Made by a program: the position numbers and the translations under genes. The notes under the pieces are model-generated. The model was not told the origin of the DNA. It did not search any database and saw nothing but the letters and a program-made list of their open reading frames with translations. Positions 20,737 through 28,550 of a stretch of DNA of 64,000 bases are shown here, in pieces; position 1 is the first letter of the stretch; each line of letters starts with the position of its first letter. Origin of the DNA: Bradyrhizobium sp. MOS002. GTDB taxonomy: Bacteria; Pseudomonadota; Alphaproteobacteria; Rhizobiales; Xanthobacteraceae. Where the stretch lies: positions 186,001 to 250,000 of the forward strand of contig NZ_PYFX01000006.1 of assembly GCF_003020115.1 (NCBI RefSeq), given 5' to 3'.

Positions 20737-21579
20737 TCACGCGAGATAGCGCGTGAGATAGCCGTCCATCGCGTAGAGCGCACAGAGCGCGAGGCTCGAC
20801 CACACGGCGGCGGTGAAATACAGGAACATCCAGGTCAGCTCGCCCTTCCAGTGCGCGATGTCATGGGTCACGACCCAGCGCGTCGAGACGTCATGCAGGC
20901 CTTCGAGGAAGCCGAGCAATCGGTTGCCCTCTTCATGCCCTGCCCGCCAGCGGCTGAGATACATCGGCACGTCGACGGTGACGAGGAAGGCCAGGAAGCA
21001 GGCGATGCCGACGATGCCGGCAATCAGCGCCCAACGCACCGGTCCCTGGAATTCCGGCATCAGCCGGCACAGCGCGATGCCCGCGAGGAAGAATGTCACC
21101 GCCCACAGCGAGTTCTCGATCGCGTTGAAGAGGAAGTTGGTCGTCACCACCGCATACCAGGAGAAGCACTCCGCGATGATGATGATGGGCACGATCACCC
21201 ACGCGATGTTCACAACCGTCTCGGCGCCTGTCATGGTCCCGAGTTGATGCAGGATGACCGCCCATTGCGCGGCGAAGCACAGTTCGGCCGCGGTCGCGAC
21301 CGTGCGGCCGACGAAGACGCTGGAGAGCCAGGTGTCGAACAGGCAGATGCGCTGCACGTCGGCGCGGGGCAGGAACGAGCGGAAGGCGCAGCCGAAAACA
21401 TAGCCGGCGCAGAGCACGAACATCAGCCCGATATCAGAGCCGCCACTGATGCTGCCTGAAGGCGTCGGGTAGAACTCGCGGTACAGCATGAACCAGACGA
21501 GAATGTTGGCAGCACTGACCAGTGTCAGGGACCCCCACCACCACGCGAGGGGATTTGTCCGCGCCTGCCACTGCAACAT
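20737..21579 (-). CDS. Polytopic membrane protein of unknown function
   Basis: 280 residues from the ATG at 21579, which has GGAG about eight bases upstream; the frame is open upstream for 54 codons that look non-coding. Seven or eight membrane helices are visible, with polar or charged residues inside the membrane region: LFDTWLSSVFVGRTVATAAEL, ECFSWYAVVTTNFLF, and HDIAHWKGE near the C-terminus, which contains two His. The last motif and the Trp-rich helices suggest a conserved family, but I do not recognise it. It converges on the two-component genes with a 4-base gap. Confidence 0.8.
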   Translation of the reverse strand: MLQWQARTNPLAWWWGSLTLVSAANILVWFMLYREFYPTPSGSISGGSDIGLMFVLCAGYVFGCAFRSFLPRADVQRICLFDTWLSSVFVGRTVATAAELCFAAQWAVILHQLGTMTGAETVVNIAWVIVPIIIIAECFSWYAVVTTNFLFNAIENSLWAVTFFLAGIALCRLMPEFQGPVRWALIAGIVGIACFLAFLVTVDVPMYLSRWRAGHEEGNRLLGFLEGLHDVSTRWVVTHDIAHWKGELTWMFLYFTAAVWSSLALCALYAMDGYLTRYLA

Positions 21580-21721
21580 GAATCGCTCCGATGTAATCGA
21601 TATGACATTCAGTCGTAATAATCCTGTCACAACAAGCCACGGAATCACGACGAAAATCTGTGTGTGGCGGAACTCTTCGCGCAGATTTTGTCCCTGTCGG
21701 CACAGCTGCCGCTCGTCCGTA

Positions 21722-21760
21722 TAGTGGACACAAAAGCACAATTTATGAATCTATTGGACA
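21722..21760. promoter_or_regulatory. Tandem TGGACA motifs before the IclR gene
   Basis: TAGTGGACA (21722-21730) and TATTGGACA (21752-21760) match at eight of nine positions and are spaced exactly 30 bases apart, three helical turns. They lie 30-68 bases before the IclR start. They are candidate autoregulator half-sites, by inference. Confidence 0.35.
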
Positions 21761-21789
21761 ACGGGCGAGACCGGGTTCATTAATCCTGC

Positions 21790-22668
21790 ATGGCCAGAAC
21801 CGCGTCCAAACCGATCCGCTCCTCCTCGTCCGCCGCCGCCGTGCTGGCGGACAGCGTCGATGACGCCGCGTTCGCGACGACGCTGGCAAAAGGGCTCGTG
21901 GTGCTGGAAGCGTTCAAGGCGGGGGCAACGCAGCTCGGCAACATGGAGCTGTCGACGCTGACCGGGATTCCGCGCCCGACGGTGGCGCGGCTGACGCATA
22001 CGCTGGCCGAGCTCGGCTACCTCCGCTACGATTCCGAACGCGCCAAATATCGCGTCGGCGCGCGCGCACTTCGCATGGCGCATCCGCTGCTCGCCGACAT
22101 GCAGTTCCGCCAGGTCGCGCGTCCCATGATGCAGGAGCTGGCGCAAAGCGTGCGCGGCACGGTTTCGATCGGCCTGCTCGATGCGACCTCCATGATCTAT
22201 GTCGAGACCGCGCGCTCCGGCGACGTCGGCCCGCACGTCCCCGACATCGGCATGCCCATTTCCGTGGTGATGACGGCGATGGGCCGTGCCGCGGCGGCGA
22301 CCTTGCCGCAGGCCGATGCCGCGCTGCTCGAAGAGCGCATTGCAAGCGAAGACACCGAGCTGTGGTCGGCCTTCCGCGAGACCTACCGCGCCGGCCTCGC
22401 ACAATGCGCCAGCCGCGGCTTCTGCACGTGCTTCGGCGAGTACATCGCCTCGATCCATGCCGTCGCCGCGCCGCTGTTTCATACGCATGAGGCGAAGCAG
22501 GCCTTTTCGATCAATTGCGGCATTCCCGCATTCCGGCTCCAGCCCGGCCAGCTCGAGGGCGAGATCGGCCCGCGCATTGCCGCCCTTGCCGACAGCATCC
22601 GCGCCATGGTTGGCGCGGCGCCGGCGACCGAAACACAAAAGCAAAACAAGAAGAGCGCCAGGCGATGA
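21790..22668 (+). CDS. IclR-family transcriptional regulator
   Basis: 292 residues. The N-terminal winged helix (about 28-90) has ATTLAKGLVVLEAFK and STLTGIPRPTVARLTHTL, as in IclR/KdgR proteins. The C-terminal effector domain (about 105-275) contains SMIYVETARS and the typical GEYIASIHAVAAPLF near the end. A Lys/Gln-rich tail closes the protein. It precedes two binding-protein genes on the same strand, the first 36 bases away, so it probably controls uptake of an aromatic or organic acid through them. Confidence 0.93.
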   Translation: MARTASKPIRSSSSAAAVLADSVDDAAFATTLAKGLVVLEAFKAGATQLGNMELSTLTGIPRPTVARLTHTLAELGYLRYDSERAKYRVGARALRMAHPLLADMQFRQVARPMMQELAQSVRGTVSIGLLDATSMIYVETARSGDVGPHVPDIGMPISVVMTAMGRAAAATLPQADAALLEERIASEDTELWSAFRETYRAGLAQCASRGFCTCFGEYIASIHAVAAPLFHTHEAKQAFSINCGIPAFRLQPGQLEGEIGPRIAALADSIRAMVGAAPATETQKQNKKSARR

Positions 22669-22704
22669 ACAAGACAATCGGCGCTCCGCCACCGGGAGGC
22701 CATC

Positions 22705-23679
22705 ATGACCGTCACACGGCGAACATTTTTGGGCACCCTCGCCCTTTCGCTATCCGGATTTCCATTCTCCGCACGCGCTGAGGACGCCTGGCCGTCGCGC
22801 ATGGTGCGGCTGATTTCGCCTTACGGGCCCGGCGGCTCCAACGACATCTCGCTGCGGCTGCTGGCCGAAGAGTTCGGCCGCAACCTGCACCAGCAGTTCA
22901 TCGTCGAGAACAAGCCGGGCGCCGGCACCCGCATCGCCAACGATACGGTCGCGCATGCGCCGGGCGACGGCTACACCCTGCTCTATGTCGCGGCCCCCTA
23001 CGCCACCGCCGAGGCGCTGTTCGGCAAGCTGACCTATGAGCGCAAGGATCTGCAGCCGGTCGCGATGGCGGTGATCGCGCCGCTGTTCCTGATCATCAGC
23101 GCGGACGCGCCGTTCAAGACGCTCCCCGAATTGATCGCCTACGGCAAATCGAAGCCGGATGGCCTGACCTTCGCCTCGCCCGGCGCCGGCTCGCAGCCGC
23201 ATCTTGCCGGCGAACTCCTGTTCAGGGATGCCGGCGTCAAAGGGCTCAACATTCCCTTCCGTGGCGATGCGGCGTCCTACACCGAGCTGCTCGCCGGCCG
23301 CGTCGATGCCACGCTGACGGCACTGCCGACCGCACTGCCCTACATCCAGAGCGGCAAGTTCATTGTTCTCGGCGTCGCTTCCGCCGAACGCAGCGCGCTC
23401 TATCCGCAGGCGCCGACCCTGCGTGAGCAGGGTTTTCCCAACGTGGCAGCCGCCGGCTGGTACGGCTTCATGGCGCCTTCGACGACGCCGCGCGCCATCG
23501 TCGACAAGCTGCAGGCCGAAGTGTTGCGCGCGCTGGCCGAGCCGACGATCAAGGACAAGCTGACCGCCCAGGGCCTCGAAGTGCGCGCCGGCACCGCGGC
23601 CGAGTTCGGCCAGTTCATCGACAACGAGACGCAGAAATGGACCAGGCTCATTCGCGAGGCCGGCCTCAAGGGCGAGTGA
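22705..23679 (+). CDS. Bug-family (tripartite tricarboxylate transporter) substrate-binding protein
   Basis: 324 residues. A twin-arginine-like leader (TRRTFLGTLALSLSG) ends near residue 25. The mature part has the Bug/TctC hallmarks: PYGPGGSNDISLRLLAE, VENKPGAGTRIA, and the ligand loops FASPGAGSQPHL and FRGDAASYTELLAGRVD. GGGAGG-type ribosome site GGGAGG lies upstream of the ATG. TctA and TctB membrane partners are absent here, which is common for Bug genes. It follows the IclR gene and precedes another binding protein by 22 bases. Confidence 0.92.
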   Translation: MTVTRRTFLGTLALSLSGFPFSARAEDAWPSRMVRLISPYGPGGSNDISLRLLAEEFGRNLHQQFIVENKPGAGTRIANDTVAHAPGDGYTLLYVAAPYATAEALFGKLTYERKDLQPVAMAVIAPLFLIISADAPFKTLPELIAYGKSKPDGLTFASPGAGSQPHLAGELLFRDAGVKGLNIPFRGDAASYTELLAGRVDATLTALPTALPYIQSGKFIVLGVASAERSALYPQAPTLREQGFPNVAAAGWYGFMAPSTTPRAIVDKLQAEVLRALAEPTIKDKLTAQGLEVRAGTAAEFGQFIDNETQKWTRLIREAGLKGE

Positions 23680-23701
23680 TGGTCACGAACAGGGAATGGA
23701 A

Positions 23702-24922
23702 ATGAAAAGCATGTTTCTCAGACGTGTCGGGGCAGCCGCGATCGTTCTCACGCTGTCAATCCCGGCTGCACAGGCGCAGAAGAAATACGATCCCGGCGCT
23801 TCCGACACCGAGATCAAGGTCGGTCAGACCGTCCCGCTCAGCGGGCCGGCCTCGGCCTATGCCGTCATCGGCAAGACCCAGGCCGCCTACATGACGATGA
23901 TCAACGATCAGGGCGGCGTCAACGGCCGCAAGGTCAATCTGATCCAGTATGACGACGCCTATTCGCCTCCGAAGACGGTTGAGCAGACCCGCAAGCTGGT
24001 CGAGAGCGACGAGGTGCTGCTGACCTTCCAGATCATCGGCACGGCGCCGAATGTCGCCGTGCAAAAATATCTCAACGCCAAGAAGGTCCCGCAGCTCTTC
24101 GCGGCAACCGGCGCGGCGCGTTTCACCGATCCGAAGAACTTCCCCTGGACCATGGGCTTCAACCCCTCCTACCTCGTCGAGGGCCGGATCTACGCGCAAT
24201 ATCTTCTGAAGAATTATCCGAACGCCAGAATCGGCGTGCTCTATCAGAACGACGATCTCGGCAAGGATTACCTTGCCGGCTTCAAGGCAGGTCTCGGCGA
24301 CAAGGCGAAGATGATCGTCGCCGAGACGTCCTACGAGATCACCGAGCCGACTATCGACTCGCAGATCCTGCGGTTGAAGGATGCGGGTGCCGACGTGCTG
24401 TTCAGCGCCACGACGCCGAAACAGGCCGCGCAGGCGATCAAGAAGGTGGCCGAGATCGGCTGGAAGCCGCTGCACATCATCGACATCAACGCCTCCTCGG
24501 TCAGCGCCGTGCTGAAACCCTCCGGACTCGACAACGCCAAGGGCGTCGTCAGCGTCGGTTATGTCAAGGATTCAGCTGATCCCGAATGGAAGGAGGATCC
24601 CGGCATGAAGCGATATCTCGCCTTCATGGCCAAGTACTACCCGGAGGGTGACAAGGATTCGAACCTGAACGTCTACGGCTATATCACCGCGCAGCTGCTG
24701 GTGCAGGTGCTGAAGCAATGCGGCGACGATCTTACGCGCGAGAACGTGATGCGCCAGGCCGCCAGCCTGAACAACATCACCCTCGACCTGACGCTGCCGG
24801 GCATCTCGGTGACAACGACGCCGACCGACTACCGCGTCAACAAGCAGTTCCAGATGGTGCAGTTCGACGGCCAGCGCTGGCAAAAGCTCGGCGACATCGT
24901 CACGGACGAGGCGAAGGACTGA
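23702..24922 (+). CDS. Branched-chain amino acid-type ABC transporter substrate-binding protein
   Basis: 406 residues from the ATG at 23702, six bases after AGGGA; an ATG two codons earlier abuts that site. A signal peptide ending near AQA is followed by the LivJ/LivK-like periplasmic fold: IKVGQTVPLSGPASAY, RKVNLIQYDDAYSPPKTVEQ, IGVLYQNDDLGKDYLAG. The family binds amino acids, amides, urea or aromatic acids. No permease or ATPase genes accompany it in the window. The IclR regulator upstream hints at an aromatic or organic acid, which is inference. Confidence 0.9.
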   Translation: MKSMFLRRVGAAAIVLTLSIPAAQAQKKYDPGASDTEIKVGQTVPLSGPASAYAVIGKTQAAYMTMINDQGGVNGRKVNLIQYDDAYSPPKTVEQTRKLVESDEVLLTFQIIGTAPNVAVQKYLNAKKVPQLFAATGAARFTDPKNFPWTMGFNPSYLVEGRIYAQYLLKNYPNARIGVLYQNDDLGKDYLAGFKAGLGDKAKMIVAETSYEITEPTIDSQILRLKDAGADVLFSATTPKQAAQAIKKVAEIGWKPLHIIDINASSVSAVLKPSGLDNAKGVVSVGYVKDSADPEWKEDPGMKRYLAFMAKYYPEGDKDSNLNVYGYITAQLLVQVLKQCGDDLTRENVMRQAASLNNITLDLTLPGISVTTTPTDYRVNKQFQMVQFDGQRWQKLGDIVTDEAKD

Positions 24923-24925
24923 AGC

Positions 24926-25036
24926 GCCCCTCATCCCGAGGGGCGTCGAACGCGCGCCCTGAAAGATGAAGGCCTCACCGGTGGTCCCCGTGCTTCGAGG
25001 CGGCCGCTCTGCGGCCTCCTCGGCATGAGGGAGGAA
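24926..25036. repeat. Palindromic intergenic repeat (CCCCTCATCCCGAGG family)
   Basis: The spacer begins CCCCTCATCCCGAGGGGCG and ends CCTCCTCGGCATGAGGG, with GGCGGCCGCTCTGCGGCC in between, so it can fold into a long branched hairpin. It sits between convergent genes and may end both transcripts. Confidence 0.65.
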
Positions 25037-25049
25037 GTGGCTGCTCGCC

Positions 25050-25541
25050 CTATCTCTTCATCCCACTCACATACGCCGCGAGCTTGTCGAGCGTCTGGTA
25101 GCCGTATTCGACAGCGCCGAAGCTGATCATGCCGTCGCGCTGCGTTGTGCTCGACGCCAGCTGCCGCATCATCAGAACCGTCTTGCCGTTGCTCTGCTCG
25201 GCAAAGGTGACGGTGAAACGGAACATTCCGGAATCCTCGTCCTGGTCGGTGCCGTGATCCATCTCCATCAGCGACGGCCGCTCGATGCGGCGGAAGCGCA
25301 TGCGGTTCGGGTAGACCGTGCCGTCCGGGCCGATCATGTTGAAGCGCCAGACGCCGCCGACGCGCACGTCGATCTCGAAGGTCTCGAGCTTGAAACCTTT
25401 CGGGCCGAACCATTGCGGCAGGTGCTTCGGGTCGGACCACGCTTCGAACACCAGATCGCGCGGCGCGTCGATTACGCGCGACATCACGATCTCGCGCTCG
25501 AGCGACCATTGCGACAGGGCGGGATTGGCTGAATTCGTCAT
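25050..25541 (-). CDS. SRPBCC/AHSA1-domain protein
   Basis: 163 residues of the START-like AHSA1 fold: REIVMSRVIDAPRDLVFEAWSDPKHL at the N-terminus, WFGPKGF, then MMRQLASSTTQRDG and a C-terminal helix GYQTLDKLAAYV. Such proteins bind hydrophobic ligands; the Hsp90-activator name is historical. It follows the ArsR regulator by two bases, a frequent ArsR-AHSA1 pairing in which the regulator controls both genes. Ligand unknown. Confidence 0.9.
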   Translation of the reverse strand: MTNSANPALSQWSLEREIVMSRVIDAPRDLVFEAWSDPKHLPQWFGPKGFKLETFEIDVRVGGVWRFNMIGPDGTVYPNRMRFRRIERPSLMEMDHGTDQDEDSGMFRFTVTFAEQSNGKTVLMMRQLASSTTQRDGMISFGAVEYGYQTLDKLAAYVSGMKR

Positions 25542-25543
25542 CG

Positions 25544-25948
25544 TCAGGAACCTTTCCGTTTAGTTGTCTTGCCGGTCGTCTTGTTACTTGTCCTGGACGG
25601 CCGCTTGGCAGCCGCCCTCTCTTTCTTCAGTTTCATCACATAGGTTTCGAAGCGATCGAGCCGCGCCTCCCAGATCGCACGCTGGTGCTGGAACCAGTCC
25701 TCCGCAGTGAGGAGTGCGTCAGGACTGAGGCGGCAGGTGCGCACGCGGCCGGATTTCTCCGACAGGACGAGCCCGCTCGTCTCCAGGACGTGGATGTGTT
25801 TCATGAAGCTCGGCAGCGCCATCTCGAAGGGATCGGCAAGCTCACCGACCGACGCCTCGCCGGCGCACAGCCGCATCACGATCGCCCGCCGGGTGGGATC
25901 GGCAAGGGCCGCGAAAAGCTGATCGAGCCGGGATAATTGGTTAGCCAT
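25544..25948 (-). CDS. ArsR-family transcriptional regulator
   Basis: 134 residues from the ATG at 25948. The frame is open for 86 codons upstream, but those run through a repeat element and operator palindromes. The winged helix has LFAALADPTRRAIVMRLCAG, VGELADPFEMALPSFMKHIHVL and GRVRTCRLSPDAL. Metal-binding cysteines of the ELCVCDL type are absent, so it is not a classic arsenic sensor. The Lys/Thr-rich tail is unusual. It heads an operon with the AHSA1 gene and probably autoregulates through the palindromes at 25940 and 25990. Confidence 0.9.
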   Translation of the reverse strand: MANQLSRLDQLFAALADPTRRAIVMRLCAGEASVGELADPFEMALPSFMKHIHVLETSGLVLSEKSGRVRTCRLSPDALLTAEDWFQHQRAIWEARLDRFETYVMKLKKERAAAKRPSRTSNKTTGKTTKRKGS

Positions 25949-25957
25949 GAAGCTAAC
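25940..25957. promoter_or_regulatory. Inverted repeat over the arsR-like start codon
   Basis: GTTAGC-CATGAA-GCTAAC has perfect 6-base arms. The start codon of the ArsR gene (minus strand, 25946-25948) lies in its centre. Binding here would block translation or transcription start. The same core recurs at 25990. Confidence 0.55.
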
Positions 25958-25989
25958 TATATACGTCGGATGACGGGCGTCAAGAATTG

Positions 25990-26005
25990 TTAGCCGATTG
26001 GCTAA
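25990..26005. promoter_or_regulatory. Second ArsR-type inverted repeat
   Basis: TTAGCC-GATT-GGCTAA has perfect 6-base arms and starts 50 bases from the first palindrome, about five helical turns. The shared TTAGC/GCTAA core suggests that one regulator binds both. Confidence 0.55.
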
Positions 26006-26022
26006 GTTAAACTTCGGAACGC

Positions 26023-26111
26023 CGTAGCCCGGATGGAGCGCAGCGTAATCCGGGGTTCTTTGCCACAAGCTACGGGGGTCCCGGATTGCGCTTCGCTCCA
26101 TCCGGGCTACG
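26023..26111. repeat. Palindromic repeat (GTAGCCCGGATGGAGCG family)
   Basis: CGTAGCCCGGATGGAGCGCA on the left pairs with GCGCTTCGCTCCATCCGGGC on the right, enclosing GTAATCCGGGG/CCCGGATTGC inner arms. The element is 89 bases long and sits upstream of the ArsR operators. This type is widespread in proteobacterial intergenic regions. Confidence 0.8.
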
Positions 26112-26220
26112 AAGTCGCGAACCGACGAGCGGAACCCACAACGCGCAATTGTGAATTGGGGCATCGGGCCCTCCCCGCTAAAAGATAACTGGGGGCGCAC
26201 AAGCATAATTCATCAGAGCC

Positions 26221-27384
26221 GTGCCGTCTGTTGTCACCTCATCGTATCTCACCCGACGGACGCTCGCCCGAGCGGCGCTCGTTCCACTCGCGCTTGCCTG
26301 GCCGCGCGGCGCCGCCGCGGATTCCGACATGATCGCGCAAATGCGCGACATCGTCGCGAACGAGCTCTCGCCGACCGTCACGCCGGACCAGCCGGGCGGT
26401 CTCGCCGTTGCGCTCTATGCCGGCAGCCATGTCGAGTTCTTCAACTACGGCTTTGCCGACGACGCCACGCGAAGGCCGGTCACGCCGGACACGCTGTTCA
26501 ACCTCGGCTCCCTGCGCAAGCCGTTCGAGGCGACGCTGGTCGCGCTCGGCACCCTCCGCGGCGAGCTGCGGCTCGACGATCGTCTGGTGGAACACCTCCC
26601 CGAACTCACCGGCGACTATATCCGCCGCGTCACCGTCGGCGAACTCGTCTCGCACACCTCAGGAATGCTGCTGCCGACCGACCATCCGCCGTGGCCTAGC
26701 GACACGTTTTCGCGCGCGCAGCTCATCGACATGTTCAACAGCTGGCGACCGCAGGCCGGCGAAGTGCCGGGCAAGCAGCGCGTCTACAGCCACGCCGGCT
26801 ACGTGCTGCTTCAGCTCGTGCTCGAGCGCCGTTACGGCGCTCCGATCTCGACCCTGTTCGAGCAACGCATCCTCAAGCCGATCGGCATGAATGCGACCTC
26901 CGTACCCGAACGCGGCGAAGACAGCCGTGCCGTCATGGGCGAGGCCTGGATGCAGCGCGCGGTGCAGGGCTATTCGGATCAGGGCATGGCGATCGGCCCC
27001 ATCGGCAACCAGCAGAGCTATTTTGAATTCCCCGGCACCGGCCAGATGTTTTCCTCGCCGCGGGATCTCGCGACCTTCGTTGCGGCCTGCGTCGATGGGC
27101 GGCCGGTCGACCCGCATTTGCGCGAGGCATTGCGGATGACGCAGCACGAGATTTTCCGCGTCGACGAGAAGTTCGGACAGGGAATGGCCTGGGAGACGGT
27201 GCGCCTTCCAGGCGTCACCGTCGTCGACAAGCCGGGCGGGCTCAACAACGCCTCCGGCTATATCGGCCTCGTGCCGGCGCAGCGGATCGGCATCGTGTTG
27301 CTGGCCAATCGGGGCGAATATCCCCACGAGATCGCGCGGTACAAGATCCTGCCGGCGTTGGCGCACCTGGTGGCATCGCACTGA
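26221..27384 (+). CDS. Beta-lactamase-fold serine hydrolase (class C/esterase-like)
   Basis: 387 residues. The leader with RRTLARAALVPLALAW and an Ala-rich end suggests export, possibly by Tat. The serine hydrolase motif SLRK (Ser97, Lys100) is in NLGSLRKPF. The second motif is YSHAGY (Tyr189), where class C enzymes usually have Y-S-N. HTSGML near 145 and DKPGGLNNASGY in the KTG position complete the site. Such proteins are esterases, D-amino-acid peptidases or cryptic beta-lactamases. The GTG start is weakly supported. A terminator hairpin follows at 27403. Confidence 0.87.
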   Translation: MPSVVTSSYLTRRTLARAALVPLALAWPRGAAADSDMIAQMRDIVANELSPTVTPDQPGGLAVALYAGSHVEFFNYGFADDATRRPVTPDTLFNLGSLRKPFEATLVALGTLRGELRLDDRLVEHLPELTGDYIRRVTVGELVSHTSGMLLPTDHPPWPSDTFSRAQLIDMFNSWRPQAGEVPGKQRVYSHAGYVLLQLVLERRYGAPISTLFEQRILKPIGMNATSVPERGEDSRAVMGEAWMQRAVQGYSDQGMAIGPIGNQQSYFEFPGTGQMFSSPRDLATFVAACVDGRPVDPHLREALRMTQHEIFRVDEKFGQGMAWETVRLPGVTVVDKPGGLNNASGYIGLVPAQRIGIVLLANRGEYPHEIARYKILPALAHLVASH

Positions 27385-27402
27385 ACCCGCCTTACGAAAA
27401 CA

Positions 27403-27429
27403 GAAAGCCCCGGCTGAACCGGGGCTTTC
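27403..27429. terminator. Bidirectional intrinsic terminator
   Basis: GAAAGCCCCGG-CTGAA-CCGGGGCTTTC forms an 11-bp stem with an A run on one side and a T run on the other. It sits between the convergent hydrolase and outer-membrane protein genes and can serve both. Confidence 0.8.
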
Positions 27430-27456
27430 CACGCCAGATCAGGAACGGGATGAAGC

Positions 27457-28278
27457 TCAGTACCTGGCGACGACGGGTCCGCCGAACTTGTAGTTCACGC
27501 CGACGCGGGCGATGTTCGATTTGAGATCGACCGAATGGGTGAAGACGTTGGTCGGAAATGCGCCGCCCAACAGATTGGTGCTGGTCACGCTGCTGCGTCC
27601 GAGATCGACGTAGAGATATTCGGCCTTGAGTGACCAGCCGCCGCCGACGGCATATTCGGTGCCGACGCCTGCGGTCCAGCCCACCCGCGTATCGCGGATC
27701 GCGGCCGACTCCGTCGCCGCGGCGAACGTGTCGGTGAAGTTGAAATTGCCCTTCACCTCGGCGATCGCAGCACCGCCGGTGGCGTAGAGCAGCCAGGTCG
27801 GAGCCGCGAGGAAGCCGATGCGGCCGCGAATGGTCGCGAGCCAATCGGCTGAGACTGATGAACTGACGGTGAAGGTATCCGGCGCGCAGCAGGGATAGAG
27901 CGCCGAGCCCGTCGCACGGCCCTTGAAGCCGAAATAGTTGATGTCGCCTTCGAGGCCGAGCACGGCGTTGTTGACCTGCCAGTTGTAGCCGGCGGTGAAG
28001 CCGCCGGTGACGCTGGAGCTGTTGACCCGCTGGGCGCCGACTGCCGCAATCGCGGAGACACTGGAGCTCGCGAAATAGGCGGCGGGATCGAACACGGTCG
28101 ATGTGCTCGGATCGGAGCTGCCCCACGCACCACCGACGTTGCCGCCGACATAGAAGCCGGTCCAGTTGTAGGCCGTCGCCATCATCGGCGCCTTGGTGTA
28201 GCGCGCCGCGAGGTCGGCCGCCTGCACGGATGCGGAGCCCAAGACAACCGCGGCAACCGCCAGCAAAAACTTCTTCAT
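27457..28278 (-). CDS. Outer-membrane beta-barrel protein (Omp25/Omp31-like)
   Basis: 273 residues. A signal peptide (KKFLLAVAAVVLGSASVQA) is followed by DLAARYTKAP, the usual start of rhizobial Omp25/31 barrels, then WTGFYVGGNVGGAWG. Alternating hydrophobic strands continue to the C-terminal ARVGVNYKFGGPVVARY. WLATIRGRIGFLAAPTWLLYATGGAAI is the hallmark of the family. It is a small eight-stranded barrel that gives envelope stability or surface contact. A CC pair (Cys-Cys in YPCCAP) is unusual for such barrels. A ribosome site GGAG lies before the ATG. Confidence 0.92.
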   Translation of the reverse strand: MKKFLLAVAAVVLGSASVQAADLAARYTKAPMMATAYNWTGFYVGGNVGGAWGSSDPSTSTVFDPAAYFASSSVSAIAAVGAQRVNSSSVTGGFTAGYNWQVNNAVLGLEGDINYFGFKGRATGSALYPCCAPDTFTVSSSVSADWLATIRGRIGFLAAPTWLLYATGGAAIAEVKGNFNFTDTFAAATESAAIRDTRVGWTAGVGTEYAVGGGWSLKAEYLYVDLGRSSVTSTNLLGGAFPTNVFTHSVDLKSNIARVGVNYKFGGPVVARY

Positions 28279-28550
28279 TCCAGTCTCCTTGCCTCACGCG
28301 ATTGATCTCGCGTTTCGAATGCGCGCGGGCGGAAGGCGTCCGGCGCAGATCGGGCATAGGCTGCCGGTCCCTCGCCGTCTTGGGCTGCGGCGAAGTTCAT
28401 AGGGACTGTGACGTTGGGCGGCACGTGCGGCACGCGAACGCGTGACTGGTGTGACCGAGAGGCCACGCATCATCCCTCCCCCGTGGCGCGCGACGCACGC
28501 CCGTGTCGCATCACGACAAGCGCGCGAAATGCGATTCGAATCCCCGCTCC

